A stretch of DNA of 64,000 nt from JAEZPW01 sp035629075 (lineage in GTDB: Bacteria; Acidobacteriota; Terriglobia; Terriglobales; Acidobacteriaceae), in NCBI GenBank assembly GCA_035629075.1, contig DASPIK010000094.1:1-64000 (forward strand), written 5' to 3'. Numbering within the stretch: position 1 is the stretch's first letter; the number at the start of each line of letters is the position of its first letter. This document shows positions 52,447 through 61,207 of this stretch, one piece after another. The notes under the pieces were generated by a model. It was not told the DNA's origin and ran no database searches. It saw only the letters and a list, made by a program, of their open reading frames with translations. The position numbers and the translations under genes were made by a program.

Positions 52447-52864
52447 TCGTGTCCATGGGTTGCGTGACGATGCTGACGTTGGTGATACCTGCCTGCTTTA
52501 CTGCATCCATCACGGTTGCAAATGCGCCAAACGGAACGTCCTGGTCGGCACGAATGAAGATCGACTGGCGCTCTGGATCTCGCACCTTCTGCTGCAACTT
52601 CTGGCCGATCTCGTTGATGTTCACCGGGTCGTTGCCGAAGTAAACGCGCTGCTTGCGGTCGATACTGATAACGACACGCTCCTCGGTGATCTCCTTGACC
52701 GTCCTGGTCTTCGGAACCTCGACATCAATACCGCTCTGGAGAATCGGCGCGGTGAGCATGAAAATGATCAGCAGTACAAGCACGACGTCCACGAATGGCG
52801 TGACGTTGATGTCCGCCAGTGCGCGGTGGCCGCGACCTGCGCCACTTGGAGTCGTCATCGCCAT
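52430..52864 (-). CDS. tolR: TolR/ExbD-family protein
   Basis: 144 residues. One membrane helix (about 19-40: NVTPFVDVVLVLLIIFMLTAPIL) carries the conserved aspartate (D26) that works in proton flow. The periplasmic domain (about 45-135: QSGIDVEVPKTRTVKEITEERVVISIDRKQRVYFGNDPVNINEIGQKLQQKV) is the ExbD/TolR fold. The gene starts two bases after the tolQ stop. Confidence 0.92.
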   Translation of the reverse strand: MAMTTPSGAGRGHRALADINVTPFVDVVLVLLIIFMLTAPILQSGIDVEVPKTRTVKEITEERVVISIDRKQRVYFGNDPVNINEIGQKLQQKVRDPERQSIFIRADQDVPFGAFATVMDAVKQAGITNVSIVTQPMDTNGSKR

Positions 52865-52866
52865 CG

Positions 52867-53598
52867 CTACCCTCGATACTCCGGTTCAGCCACCGCCGTT
52901 CGAGACCCGTGTGTCTGAGGCGTTCGCTCGAAAAGGTTCAACAGCTCGAGCGAGAAATCGTCCATGCGCGAGCCGAATTCGCGAATCTGATTGTTCAGCA
53001 GGTTATACGCGATTACGGCGGGGATGGCTGCGAACAGACCCATGGCGGTCGCAATCAGCGCTTCCGAGATGCCTGGCGCGACAGCCCGAAGCGTAGCAGC
53101 TCCGGCAGTGCCTAGGCCATGGAACGCATCAATGATGCCCCAAACCGTTCCAAACAGACCAATGAAGGGCGTTACCGCGCCTGTTGTTGCCAACCAAGGA
53201 AGACGACGTTCGAGCCGGGTCAGTTCCTCGGAAGTTGCAATCTGGGCGGCGCGCTGGACCGCGACGATCCTTCGATCCATCGGGGTGCCGGACGCGGACT
53301 GCCGGCGAAACTCTTCGAAGCCGCTTTCGAAAACAACTACCAGCGGCGAAGGCTTAAATTGATCGGCTACCGTGGCAATGTCCTGCAGTCGCTGAGCTTT
53401 TCGGAATGCACGAATGAATCGGGCACTCTGTGTCTGCGCCCTCCGGAATAGGCCCCATTTGGAAGCGATGATAGCCCACGAGAAAATGCTGAAGCCAAGA
53501 AGAATGGCCAGAACGAGTTTGGCCACGGGACCGCTCTGCCAGAGCAGGCTTACGATCTCGTCGCCAATTGCGGCTGAAAAAACAGGCAGATTTAACAT
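52867..53598 (-). CDS. tolQ: TolQ/ExbB-family proton channel protein
   Basis: 243 residues with three membrane helices. The pore-lining helices appear as AKLVLAILLGFSIFSWAIIASKWGLF (about 26-51), LATTGAVTPFIGLFGTVWGIIDAFHGL and VAPGISEALIATAMGLFAAIPAVIAYNLLNNQI. The last two carry the conserved Thr/Gly pattern. It forms the motor with TolR. It heads the complete minus-strand order tolQ-tolR-tolA-tolB-pal-cpoB. About 210 non-coding bases separate it from the divergent histidine-kinase gene. Confidence 0.94.
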   Translation of the reverse strand: MLNLPVFSAAIGDEIVSLLWQSGPVAKLVLAILLGFSIFSWAIIASKWGLFRRAQTQSARFIRAFRKAQRLQDIATVADQFKPSPLVVVFESGFEEFRRQSASGTPMDRRIVAVQRAAQIATSEELTRLERRLPWLATTGAVTPFIGLFGTVWGIIDAFHGLGTAGAATLRAVAPGISEALIATAMGLFAAIPAVIAYNLLNNQIREFGSRMDDFSLELLNLFERTPQTHGSRTAVAEPEYRG

Positions 53599-53808
53599 TT
53601 CAATTGCGATGTATGTGACTTGATAAGCGGTTCTGCTGCACGGAGTCGATTACGTGACTCGTAAAAATCAGACCTGCTTAACCTTGAACACCGAATTATA
53701 GACCTTCAATTCTACGCAAAGTAATCGGACGTTGCTCTTAATCCTCACTACGTTACAGCGAAATACCTGCCGGCGGCGGTTGCGCCTTCGTCGGCTGAAT
53801 GCGAGAAT

Positions 53809-56334
53809 TTGGGTGTTGCGCGATTCAACTTGCTATTCGCTGACCGCGTGGCGGTGGTCGTGGCTGATCCGAATGCGCTGAACCCGGCTGAATCCCGTTC
53901 TGGAGCTGCACCGTCGAGGGCTGCTGACCTGATGATGGTATTCGGGGCGTGGCTCGCCTACTTCGCGGTTGCCATGCTTGCCCTTCGGTTTTTCGCCACG
54001 CCGCGAACTCCCGCAGCGATATGGGGTAGTACCGGGGTACTCGTAGCGGCCCTTCTGATAAGTTCTCGACGTCTGTGGCCGGGCATTCTCCTTGGCGCAT
54101 TCGTGGGCGGTACTCTCGCCAACTATCTCTCAGATAAGTCTTTCGGGGTGTCGTTTGCGCTCGGAGTCGTGGACGTACTGGAAGGCGTGCTGAATATTGG
54201 GGCACTGTGCTGGTATTTGCGCGGGCGGATTACTTTTACCCGCCTTCGCGAATTCTCGGCGCTGTTGTTTCTCGGCGCGATTTTCGCAAACGGAGTGGCA
54301 GCACTTTTCGGCGCGGCTGTTTTTTCGATCGGTGCGGGCGCGGCATACTGGGAATCGTGGCGCATGTGGTGGCTCTCCAACGGGATCGGAATCCTGGTAG
54401 TCACCCCGTTCATTGTGTCGTGGATCAATCTACGATCGCACTGGCCTCACCCAGTCAGGTGGCCCCGGATTTTCGAGGCGGTTTTCGCTGCGCTCGTTCT
54501 GGTCGCAGTCGCTTTCATCGTGTTTGAGGGGCTGAGCTTATATTCGCTGGTCCTGCCTTACATGACTTTTCCTTTGCTCATTTGGGCGGCTCTTCGGTTG
54601 GGCGTACCGGGAGCGTCCACGGGCGCGCTGATCTTGACGACCATCGCTGTCTGGAGCACGGCTAACGACCTGGGACCGTTCGCTTTTGCAGCTGGGACGG
54701 TTCACGAAAAGCTGATCCAAGTTCAGTCATTTATAGCCGCAGCCTTGGCTTGCTCGCTGGTGCCTGCCATGGTCATCGCGGAGCGAGAGGAAGTGCAACG
54801 AGAGTTGCGGAGCAGCGAAGCGCGACTCGCGATGGCACAACAAATTGCGGGTCTGGGCAGCTTTGAGTATGACAACGCGCGTGGTCGCATGCTTTGGTCG
54901 GACGAACTGTTTCGAATAACGGAGCGCGATCCGTCGGTCGGGGCACCATCTATAAGCGAGTTCTGGCAGGGCGTTCATCCGGATGATCTGCCGGCCCTCC
55001 GCGGAGCTATCGAAGACACCATCAAGCGAAGCGTTCCGCTAGACCTCGACTTCCGCTTCAAGTCGCTGAGCGGATCATTCAAATATCTGCACGCGATTGG
55101 CCGACCGGTAATGGACGCCAAGGGATTCGTCGTGAAGGTGCTCGGAACGGTGATGGATATGACCGAGCGCAGGCATATCGAAGATGAACTGCGGCAGGCG
55201 CAGAAAATGGAGGCGGTAGGCCGGCTTGCAGGAGGTGTTGCACACGATTTCAATAACCTGCTTGGAATCATCATCGGGTACGCGGAGTTAGCACTGGCGG
55301 AAGTGGGTCCAGGGAGTACGATCAGGAAGAAGATCGAACCAATAACAAAAGCTGCGACGCGAGCTGCCAGTCTCACTGCTCAGTTGCTGGCGTTCAGCCG
55401 AAAGCAGGTACTCAAGCCTGAAGTGTTGTCGCTCAACTCCGTCGTGACGGACCTTGAAAAGATGCTGCGCCGTGTGATTGGGGAGGAGATCGAACTTATC
55501 ACGGACGTGCACGAATCAATTCCACCAGTCAAGGCCGATCCCGGACAAATTGAGCAGGTCATCATCAATCTTGCCGTGAACGCAAAAGATGCGATGCGGG
55601 AGGGTGGAACGCTCCTTATCCGTACGTCCGAGATGAGCGTTGACGGTGAGGGGCCGCATTCGTTGCCTCCCGGCCGATACGCGATGCTGACGGTCAGCGA
55701 TACAGGACACGGCATGGACGAGGAAACGAAGGCACATGTCTTCGAGCCCTTCTTCACGACTAAGGAAAAAGGCAAGGGGACTGGACTCGGGCTTGCAATG
55801 GTCTATGGCATCGTGAGCCAAAGTAATGGATATGTCTGGGTGGATAGCGAGCCGGAACGGGGTGCAGCCTTTCATATTTGCCTGCCCGCAGTCAAAGCTA
55901 GACAGGAAGAGCCAGCTGCCAAAGCCGAACCCAATACGGTTCGGCGTTCGGAAACCGTACTTCTGGTGGAAGACGAGCAGCCCTTGAGACAGTTGATTCA
56001 CCAGGTGCTTGTGAGCATGGGGTGTAAGGTATTGGAAGCGCACAACGGAGATGATGCAATTCGAATTGCAAGCCGCAAGGATCTCGACATCGACGTAATG
56101 TTGACGGACGTCATCATGCCGCGGATGAACGGATTCGAACTGGCCCGGCGGGTCTACCAAGTGCGCCCCGAGATGAAGGTGCTCTACATGTCTGGCTACT
56201 CGGATGAGATGATCGCGCAACACGATCAAGGCTCCGGACAGCCGAGCTACATCCAGAAGCCATTCAGGCCTGAGGACCTGCGGGCCAAGCTTCAGGAACT
56301 GGCGGAAGCGAAGCGGGCCGAGCAACATTCGTGA
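53809..56334 (+). CDS. Hybrid sensor histidine kinase with MASE1 membrane domain and receiver
   Basis: Up to 841 residues. An eight-helix MASE1-type membrane domain (about 42-320) is followed by a PAS domain (about 335-460, GLGSFEYDNARGRMLWSDELFRITERDP) and a HisKA domain with phospho-H479 (GGVAHDFNNLLG). The HATPase domain has N box NLAVNAKDAM, G1 DTGHGMDEE and G2 GKGTGLGLAM. A C-terminal receiver has LLVEDEQPLRQLI, DVMLTDVIMPRMNG and QKPFRPEDL. It is a hybrid kinase relaying a membrane signal. The start is uncertain: TTG 53809 or ATG 53932, at the first membrane helix. Confidence 0.88.
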   Translation: MGVARFNLLFADRVAVVVADPNALNPAESRSGAAPSRAADLMMVFGAWLAYFAVAMLALRFFATPRTPAAIWGSTGVLVAALLISSRRLWPGILLGAFVGGTLANYLSDKSFGVSFALGVVDVLEGVLNIGALCWYLRGRITFTRLREFSALLFLGAIFANGVAALFGAAVFSIGAGAAYWESWRMWWLSNGIGILVVTPFIVSWINLRSHWPHPVRWPRIFEAVFAALVLVAVAFIVFEGLSLYSLVLPYMTFPLLIWAALRLGVPGASTGALILTTIAVWSTANDLGPFAFAAGTVHEKLIQVQSFIAAALACSLVPAMVIAEREEVQRELRSSEARLAMAQQIAGLGSFEYDNARGRMLWSDELFRITERDPSVGAPSISEFWQGVHPDDLPALRGAIEDTIKRSVPLDLDFRFKSLSGSFKYLHAIGRPVMDAKGFVVKVLGTVMDMTERRHIEDELRQAQKMEAVGRLAGGVAHDFNNLLGIIIGYAELALAEVGPGSTIRKKIEPITKAATRAASLTAQLLAFSRKQVLKPEVLSLNSVVTDLEKMLRRVIGEEIELITDVHESIPPVKADPGQIEQVIINLAVNAKDAMREGGTLLIRTSEMSVDGEGPHSLPPGRYAMLTVSDTGHGMDEETKAHVFEPFFTTKEKGKGTGLGLAMVYGIVSQSNGYVWVDSEPERGAAFHICLPAVKARQEEPAAKAEPNTVRRSETVLLVEDEQPLRQLIHQVLVSMGCKVLEAHNGDDAIRIASRKDLDIDVMLTDVIMPRMNGFELARRVYQVRPEMKVLYMSGYSDEMIAQHDQGSGQPSYIQKPFRPEDLRAKLQELAEAKRAEQHS

Positions 56335-56377
56335 TGGTTGTTTAGCCCCTGTTTCGTGTTATTCTGCGCTCGCTTCT

Positions 56378-58075
56378 ATGCTCACCGAACTGCGCGTCGA
56401 AAATTACGCTGTCATAGACAACGTGGTGGTTCAGTTTGCCCCGGGACTGAATCTGCTTACGGGCGAAACTGGCGCGGGTAAATCTATTCTGATTGATGCA
56501 CTAGCGCTTTTGATGGGGGAGAAGGCCTCTGCCGAAGTGGTGCGGCACGGTGCCGAGAAAGCTATCTTGGCTGCCGTGTTTGAGACGGACAGCAAAGCGG
56601 TAGAGGCCGTGCTTGAAGCCAACGGCCTGGATGGCAACGGTGGCGAACTGATTATCCGGCGGGAGATCAGCGTCAACGGGAAGGGGCGGGTTTTCGTCAA
56701 TAACCAGCCTGCCACCGTACAGGTGCTGAAGCAGTTGGCTCCTCCACTCGCGGCGATCCACGCTCAGAATGAGAACGTGCTGTATTTCGATGCGACGGCG
56801 CGCCTGGCGCTACTTGACTCGTATGCCGCCACCGATCGTGCAGCAGTAGCCCGGGGATTCGCAACCTGGGTCGAAATTCGCAAGCGCATAGACGATCTGG
56901 AGCGAGACGAACAGGATCGTTTGCGGCTCGTTGATTTGTGGAGCTTTCAGCGGAAGGAGATCGAGGACGCGCAGCTTCAACCCGAGGAAGATGTAAAGCT
57001 CGAAGCGGAAAAGCGGGTGCTCGCGAACTCCGAAAAGATTCTTGGCGCCGCGATGGGCGCTTACGACGCGCTCTACGACGGCGAGACCTCGGCTGCGGTG
57101 GCGTTACGCGGGGCAATCAAGTATCTGGAAGAACTGGGACGCTACGACCTGAGATTCGCGGAGTTGAAGGCTGCGCTGGATTCGGCTCGCATCACCGTCG
57201 AAGACGCCGGAATCACGCTGCGCGACTATGCGGAAGGGATTGACGCTTCTCCCGAAAGACTCGCCGAAGTAGAAGACCGACTTGTTGTGCTCGAGCGGCT
57301 CAGACGCAAATACGGCCGCACGCTGGAACAGGTGGTCGCTTACGGAGAGGAAGTGGCCCGGAGGCTTTCGGAACTGGAGAACAAAGACGAACTGCTGAAG
57401 CACTTGCGAATTCAACTCGCGAATGCCGCTGCGGATTACAGGAAGGCGGCTCACGCCGTCTCCAAACACCGATATGAAACGGCACGTAAGCTGGAAAAGC
57501 TGGTCGAGTCGGAAGTCAGTGATCTAGCCATGAAGGCGCGTTTCCGGATAGAAGTAAGCGGCTCCGATGATGAGGTGAATTGGACTGCCTCGGGATTCGA
57601 TGCAGTTCAGTACCTGATCTCCGCGAATCCTGGTGAGCCACTTGGCCCCATTGAGAACATTGCTAGCGGCGGCGAGCTTTCGCGTGTAATGCTCGCGCTG
57701 AAGGCAGTCGTTGCTCCGGGGCCATCAGGATCAACAAGGAATTCCAAAAAGAACTCCACCCCGAAAACGCTCATCTTTGACGAAATCGATACGGGAATCG
57801 GCGGACGGGCCGCTGAGGCGGTCGGTCGTAAGTTGAAGTCGCTAGCCGGTTCTAACCAGGTAATCTGCGTGACGCACCTTCCGCAGATCGCATCCTTCGC
57901 CGATCACCATTACCTGATCGAAAAACACGAAGCTAACGGGCGCACACGGACGACGGTAAGGCTGCTCGCTGCTAAGGAACGTACGGAAGAAGTCGCCCGC
58001 ATGTTAAGCGGGGCGAAATTGACGCAGGAATCGCTCCAGAACGCCGAGTCAATGATTAAGGCGGCGGGGAACTGA
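56378..58075 (+). CDS. recN: DNA repair protein RecN
   Basis: 565 residues, full length. Walker A is LLTGETGAGKSILIDAL (about 28-44). A long coiled coil (about 160-365) separates it from the signature and Walker B near the C-terminus: ENIASGGELSRVMLALK, then LIFDEIDTGIGGRAAEAVGRKLKSL and the QVICVTHLPQIASFADHHYLIEK switch. RecN is an SMC-like ATPase that holds broken DNA ends during double-strand break repair. It is probably monocistronic. Confidence 0.96.
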   Translation: MLTELRVENYAVIDNVVVQFAPGLNLLTGETGAGKSILIDALALLMGEKASAEVVRHGAEKAILAAVFETDSKAVEAVLEANGLDGNGGELIIRREISVNGKGRVFVNNQPATVQVLKQLAPPLAAIHAQNENVLYFDATARLALLDSYAATDRAAVARGFATWVEIRKRIDDLERDEQDRLRLVDLWSFQRKEIEDAQLQPEEDVKLEAEKRVLANSEKILGAAMGAYDALYDGETSAAVALRGAIKYLEELGRYDLRFAELKAALDSARITVEDAGITLRDYAEGIDASPERLAEVEDRLVVLERLRRKYGRTLEQVVAYGEEVARRLSELENKDELLKHLRIQLANAAADYRKAAHAVSKHRYETARKLEKLVESEVSDLAMKARFRIEVSGSDDEVNWTASGFDAVQYLISANPGEPLGPIENIASGGELSRVMLALKAVVAPGPSGSTRNSKKNSTPKTLIFDEIDTGIGGRAAEAVGRKLKSLAGSNQVICVTHLPQIASFADHHYLIEKHEANGRTRTTVRLLAAKERTEEVARMLSGAKLTQESLQNAESMIKAAGN

Positions 58076-58129
58076 CAAAAGCAGATTCAGACGTCGATGG
58101 TCCCTGAAACCACCTGGAACCACTCAGCA

Positions 58130-58759
58130 CTAGTAGCTCAAAGCAGGGCACTTGCGCAGCCACGTGTCCTCTGTAAGTTGTTTCAGCATGAAATGAGCGA
58201 CATCCGCACGCGATATTCGATCCATCATCCCCAGCCTTAGATCTTCGGCGACTCGATAATGGCCGCGTTTGGGGCCGTTGGTGAGTACAGTAGGCCGTAC
58301 GATTACCCAGTCTGCGTTGCTGCGCCGCAGGAGTTGTTCCTGCATCGCCTTTTCGGCATAGACACGTTTCAAAAGCGTACGGAAAACGACCTTCGCGGCC
58401 GCCGCGGCACGGTCGTAACTCTCCGCGACTCCGTACGAAGACTCGCAGATGAACCGGCGAACACCGTGCGTGTTCATAGAGGCAAGAATGTTCCGGGTGC
58501 CGATCGAGAGGACCTCGGGGTTGTTGGCGAAGCCAGCGCCGACCCCGAGAGCCGATAGGACGGCATCTGCTCCAGCCACGGCCGCGTTGACCTTGGCCGA
58601 ATCCAAAACGTCTCCTTGCAGCACGGTGAGGCGCTCGTGATGGATGAGGATATGGGCCGGGATACGGGCGAACGCGACGACTTCGTGACTCAAGTCAAGA
58701 GCCTGCTCGACCAGCGCTCTTCCAGTTCCTCCGGTGGAGCCAAATATAACAACTCTCAT
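58130..58759 (-). CDS. NAD(P)-binding atypical SDR (NmrA/biliverdin reductase-like)
   Basis: 209 residues. The Rossmann start is VVIFGSTGGTGRALVEQAL (about 3-21). DVLDSAKVNAAVAGADAVLSALG and RRFICESSYGVAES follow, typical of the NAD(P)H-binding (PF13460-like) group. DWVIVRPTVLTNGPKRGHY is the later signature. Catalytic Tyr-x3-Lys is unclear. It is the last of a minus-strand run after the PPIase and epimerase genes, with a 25-base gap, so these three may form one transcript. Substrate unknown. Confidence 0.85.
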   Translation of the reverse strand: MRVVIFGSTGGTGRALVEQALDLSHEVVAFARIPAHILIHHERLTVLQGDVLDSAKVNAAVAGADAVLSALGVGAGFANNPEVLSIGTRNILASMNTHGVRRFICESSYGVAESYDRAAAAAKVVFRTLLKRVYAEKAMQEQLLRRSNADWVIVRPTVLTNGPKRGHYRVAEDLRLGMMDRISRADVAHFMLKQLTEDTWLRKCPALSY

Positions 58760-58784
58760 GCGAAGCTCTGAACGGAACTATCGG

Positions 58785-59918
58785 TCACTGCGTTGGCCCG
58801 AAGACGGTAGTGTTCTGCGGTGCCGGTTCGTTGTCCTGTGAATCCGGGAGGTGCTCGTCCGGATGCGAAGGGGTGAAGCAATCCCGCAGTGCATCTTCGC
58901 TCGTGTAACGGATGACGTGCTCATATTCGCTGCCGAGAAATGCACGAAGGCGGCTCGTGTCCATGGTGTAAGAGCCGATGACGTAGGGAAGAGCCTCGGG
59001 AGGCATTCCGGAGATGCCGAGCTTCCATAGTGCGCTCAGAATCATTCTGCATGCAGCAGCGCTCGGGACGCGGATGACTTTCTGGTGCGCGATCTCGGCA
59101 CAACGCCCGAAAGTGATCGGCTGACCACGCCCCGCGACGTTCAGAATCATGGTTCGCGCAGTCGTCTCTGGTTGGTACAGAATGTACGCAATCAGTCGTG
59201 CGACATCGTCAACGTGCACGAATTGGAACAGGTTTCTTTCGTAGCGCTCCCCTAATGGCACCACGAGAGGAAGCCTTACACCTTTCTCCCGCCAGCGCTG
59301 TGCGATCTTTCCGCGACCCGTCGGAGTTCCTCGAAGCGCTCCAATCAGGTAGTTCTGCATCGTGGCCCCGGCGTATATGTGCGGACGAAGTATGTAGGTG
59401 CTGCAGGAGCCCAACTTTGAGGTGCGGTACTGCACAACCTCATCGGCTTCACGCTTGTGAACGGCGTACGGCAAAGTGTGGCCACCGAGAGGTGTGGATT
59501 CGGTGGCTGGAAAGGCGAGATCGGAGCCGTAAGCGGAAACGCTGCTCGGGAAGATAAATTTCTGTACGCGTCCGCCGTAGTTCCGGTTCACTTCGGTGAT
59601 GGCTTCCATCACCCTGGCGGTACCGGCAACGTTGATCTGCCACATGTGATCGTTCTGGAGCACCCCAGTCCGCACTGGATCGATCACAAAGGCAAGGTGC
59701 ACGACTGCGACGGCCTTGGAGCGCCGGAGCAGCTCGACTAGCTGACCACACGATGCCTCTCGACCGAGGTCCACTTTTTCGAACGAAAGTGGCGCGTCAG
59801 CAACTGGGGGCTTGATATCTAACCCAATGACGTTGTACCCGGCCAGATGCGGCAGGAGCCGCAAGCCCAAGTTGCCCGCGACGCCCGTAACGACGACAGT
59901 TTGTTTTCCGTCCGGCAT
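58785..59918 (-). CDS. NAD-dependent epimerase/dehydratase family protein
   Basis: 377 residues. The NAD-binding loop is TGVAGNLGLRLL (about 12-23), followed by NVIGLDIKP and VHLAFVID. The catalytic PSSVSAYGSD and LPYAVHKREADEVV (Tyr-x3-Lys) are present. RPHIYAGATMQN and the FVHVDDVARLIAYIL segment fit extended SDRs. The C-terminal 35 residues are acidic and probably disordered. Its ATG follows the stop codon of the PPIase gene with no gap (TAAATG), so it is translated by coupling to that gene. The substrate is unknown. Confidence 0.85.
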   Translation of the reverse strand: MPDGKQTVVVTGVAGNLGLRLLPHLAGYNVIGLDIKPPVADAPLSFEKVDLGREASCGQLVELLRRSKAVAVVHLAFVIDPVRTGVLQNDHMWQINVAGTARVMEAITEVNRNYGGRVQKFIFPSSVSAYGSDLAFPATESTPLGGHTLPYAVHKREADEVVQYRTSKLGSCSTYILRPHIYAGATMQNYLIGALRGTPTGRGKIAQRWREKGVRLPLVVPLGERYERNLFQFVHVDDVARLIAYILYQPETTARTMILNVAGRGQPITFGRCAEIAHQKVIRVPSAAACRMILSALWKLGISGMPPEALPYVIGSYTMDTSRLRAFLGSEYEHVIRYTSEDALRDCFTPSHPDEHLPDSQDNEPAPQNTTVFGPTQ

Positions 59919-61073
59919 TTACTTCGGTGGCAATTCGCCTTTCGGCTTATCTGCTGCGCCTTGTGGCGGTTTCCCCGGCGTGGGTGCTTTGTCCGCGGGC
60001 GACTGACCCTTTTCCGGTGACCCGATCTGAGCAGCAGGAGGCGGTCCAAAGTACTGCTCGTTGAGCAGCGGCTTCGTCGACTTCAGGATCGAGTCCATCG
60101 CGGCCTGCATTTTCTCTTGAGTGACGCGCTGTTTTATGTCGTCCCTGACCTGATCGATCGGGATGGGGCCGGTACTAACCATCTTGTAGATGTAGAAACC
60201 TGCCGGTTCGCTGAACACCTGTGACACTTCCCCCGGCTTGAGCTTGAACACACCTTCCTGTGCTGGGGGGAGAGTACCTTTCCGAGCCACAAGTCTAGTT
60301 TCAGGAACGCTCGGAAAGTTGCTTCCTGCTAACGCCTCTTTTTGCAGCTTTTCGAACGGCTCGCCCGCTACGGCACGCTGGCGAAGCTTCTCGGCACTAG
60401 CCGCCGCTGCGTTCGTACTGGCGGTAGATGTCTTTGCCGTAGATGATCGGGGTGTCTTAGCCGCAGGCTTTGCCTTATCTGCCTGTGTCTTTGGAACGAA
60501 GATGCGTTCCAACGTGGCCTGTTCGAGATTTGAGGCATTTGCTTTGTAGAAATTCTGAATCTCAGCGTCGGTCGGCTCGAGTTTCTGTTGAAGCTGTCGC
60601 GTAAACGCCTGAGCAAGGCTTTGCATCCGTGCGACTCTCAGCAATTCCTGTGCTTCTGGAGTTTTCGCAATACCCTCCTTTTCGGCCGCGTTCGCAACGG
60701 TCACAAGCTGCGAATACTGGGTGGCTATGTTGCGCTTGATAGCGGGAGGCAGTTGCGAAGGATCCCCGGCGCGGCTCGGCGCAACCATCGTTAACATTCT
60801 TTCGAATTCCGCGCGAGTCACTACCGTCTTGCAGTTCGCGGGATCTGCTGAGGCTGTCTCGCAGACCCCATCAATCGTGATCACGGGAGCAGCTTCAGCC
60901 ACTGCGGCGTCCGCGGGTTCGGCTTTCTGAATGCCAGGACCAGGCTTAGCGCCGGGCGTTGCTGTTGGAGCTGACATCTGCGGCTTGGCTGCGGGCGTTT
61001 GTGTAACCGGCTGGTTGGTTTGTGCAACAGCTAAGCTGGTAAGCAGAAGTAGGGCAAAGCAACGGGTCCTCAT
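59919..61073 (-). CDS. Exported parvulin-type peptidyl-prolyl isomerase (SurA/PpiD-like)
   Basis: 384 residues from ATG 61073 with GGAGGG before it; the open frame reaches 61223. A signal peptide (1-17) precedes a Pro/Ala/Thr-rich linker, then a SurA-like N-terminal domain (about 65-200) and one parvulin domain (about 215-330) with LPPAQEGVFKLKPGEVSQVFSEPAGFYIYKMVSTG. The C-terminal 40 residues are Pro/Lys-rich. It should help fold outer-membrane proteins in the periplasm. The downstream epimerase gene starts at its stop codon. Confidence 0.85.
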   Translation of the reverse strand: MRTRCFALLLLTSLAVAQTNQPVTQTPAAKPQMSAPTATPGAKPGPGIQKAEPADAAVAEAAPVITIDGVCETASADPANCKTVVTRAEFERMLTMVAPSRAGDPSQLPPAIKRNIATQYSQLVTVANAAEKEGIAKTPEAQELLRVARMQSLAQAFTRQLQQKLEPTDAEIQNFYKANASNLEQATLERIFVPKTQADKAKPAAKTPRSSTAKTSTASTNAAAASAEKLRQRAVAGEPFEKLQKEALAGSNFPSVPETRLVARKGTLPPAQEGVFKLKPGEVSQVFSEPAGFYIYKMVSTGPIPIDQVRDDIKQRVTQEKMQAAMDSILKSTKPLLNEQYFGPPPAAQIGSPEKGQSPADKAPTPGKPPQGAADKPKGELPPK

Positions 61074-61207
61074 CGAACAACCCTCCATCGTGAAACAGCG
61101 CCGAAGCCAAAATGCTAGCACACGCGCGTTGGGGTTTGATGCTAGCCGTGACGGCGTTGTTCGGAAGTGGAACTGACAACTGCCTTCTCGGCTGAGATAA
61201 TTCCCGT

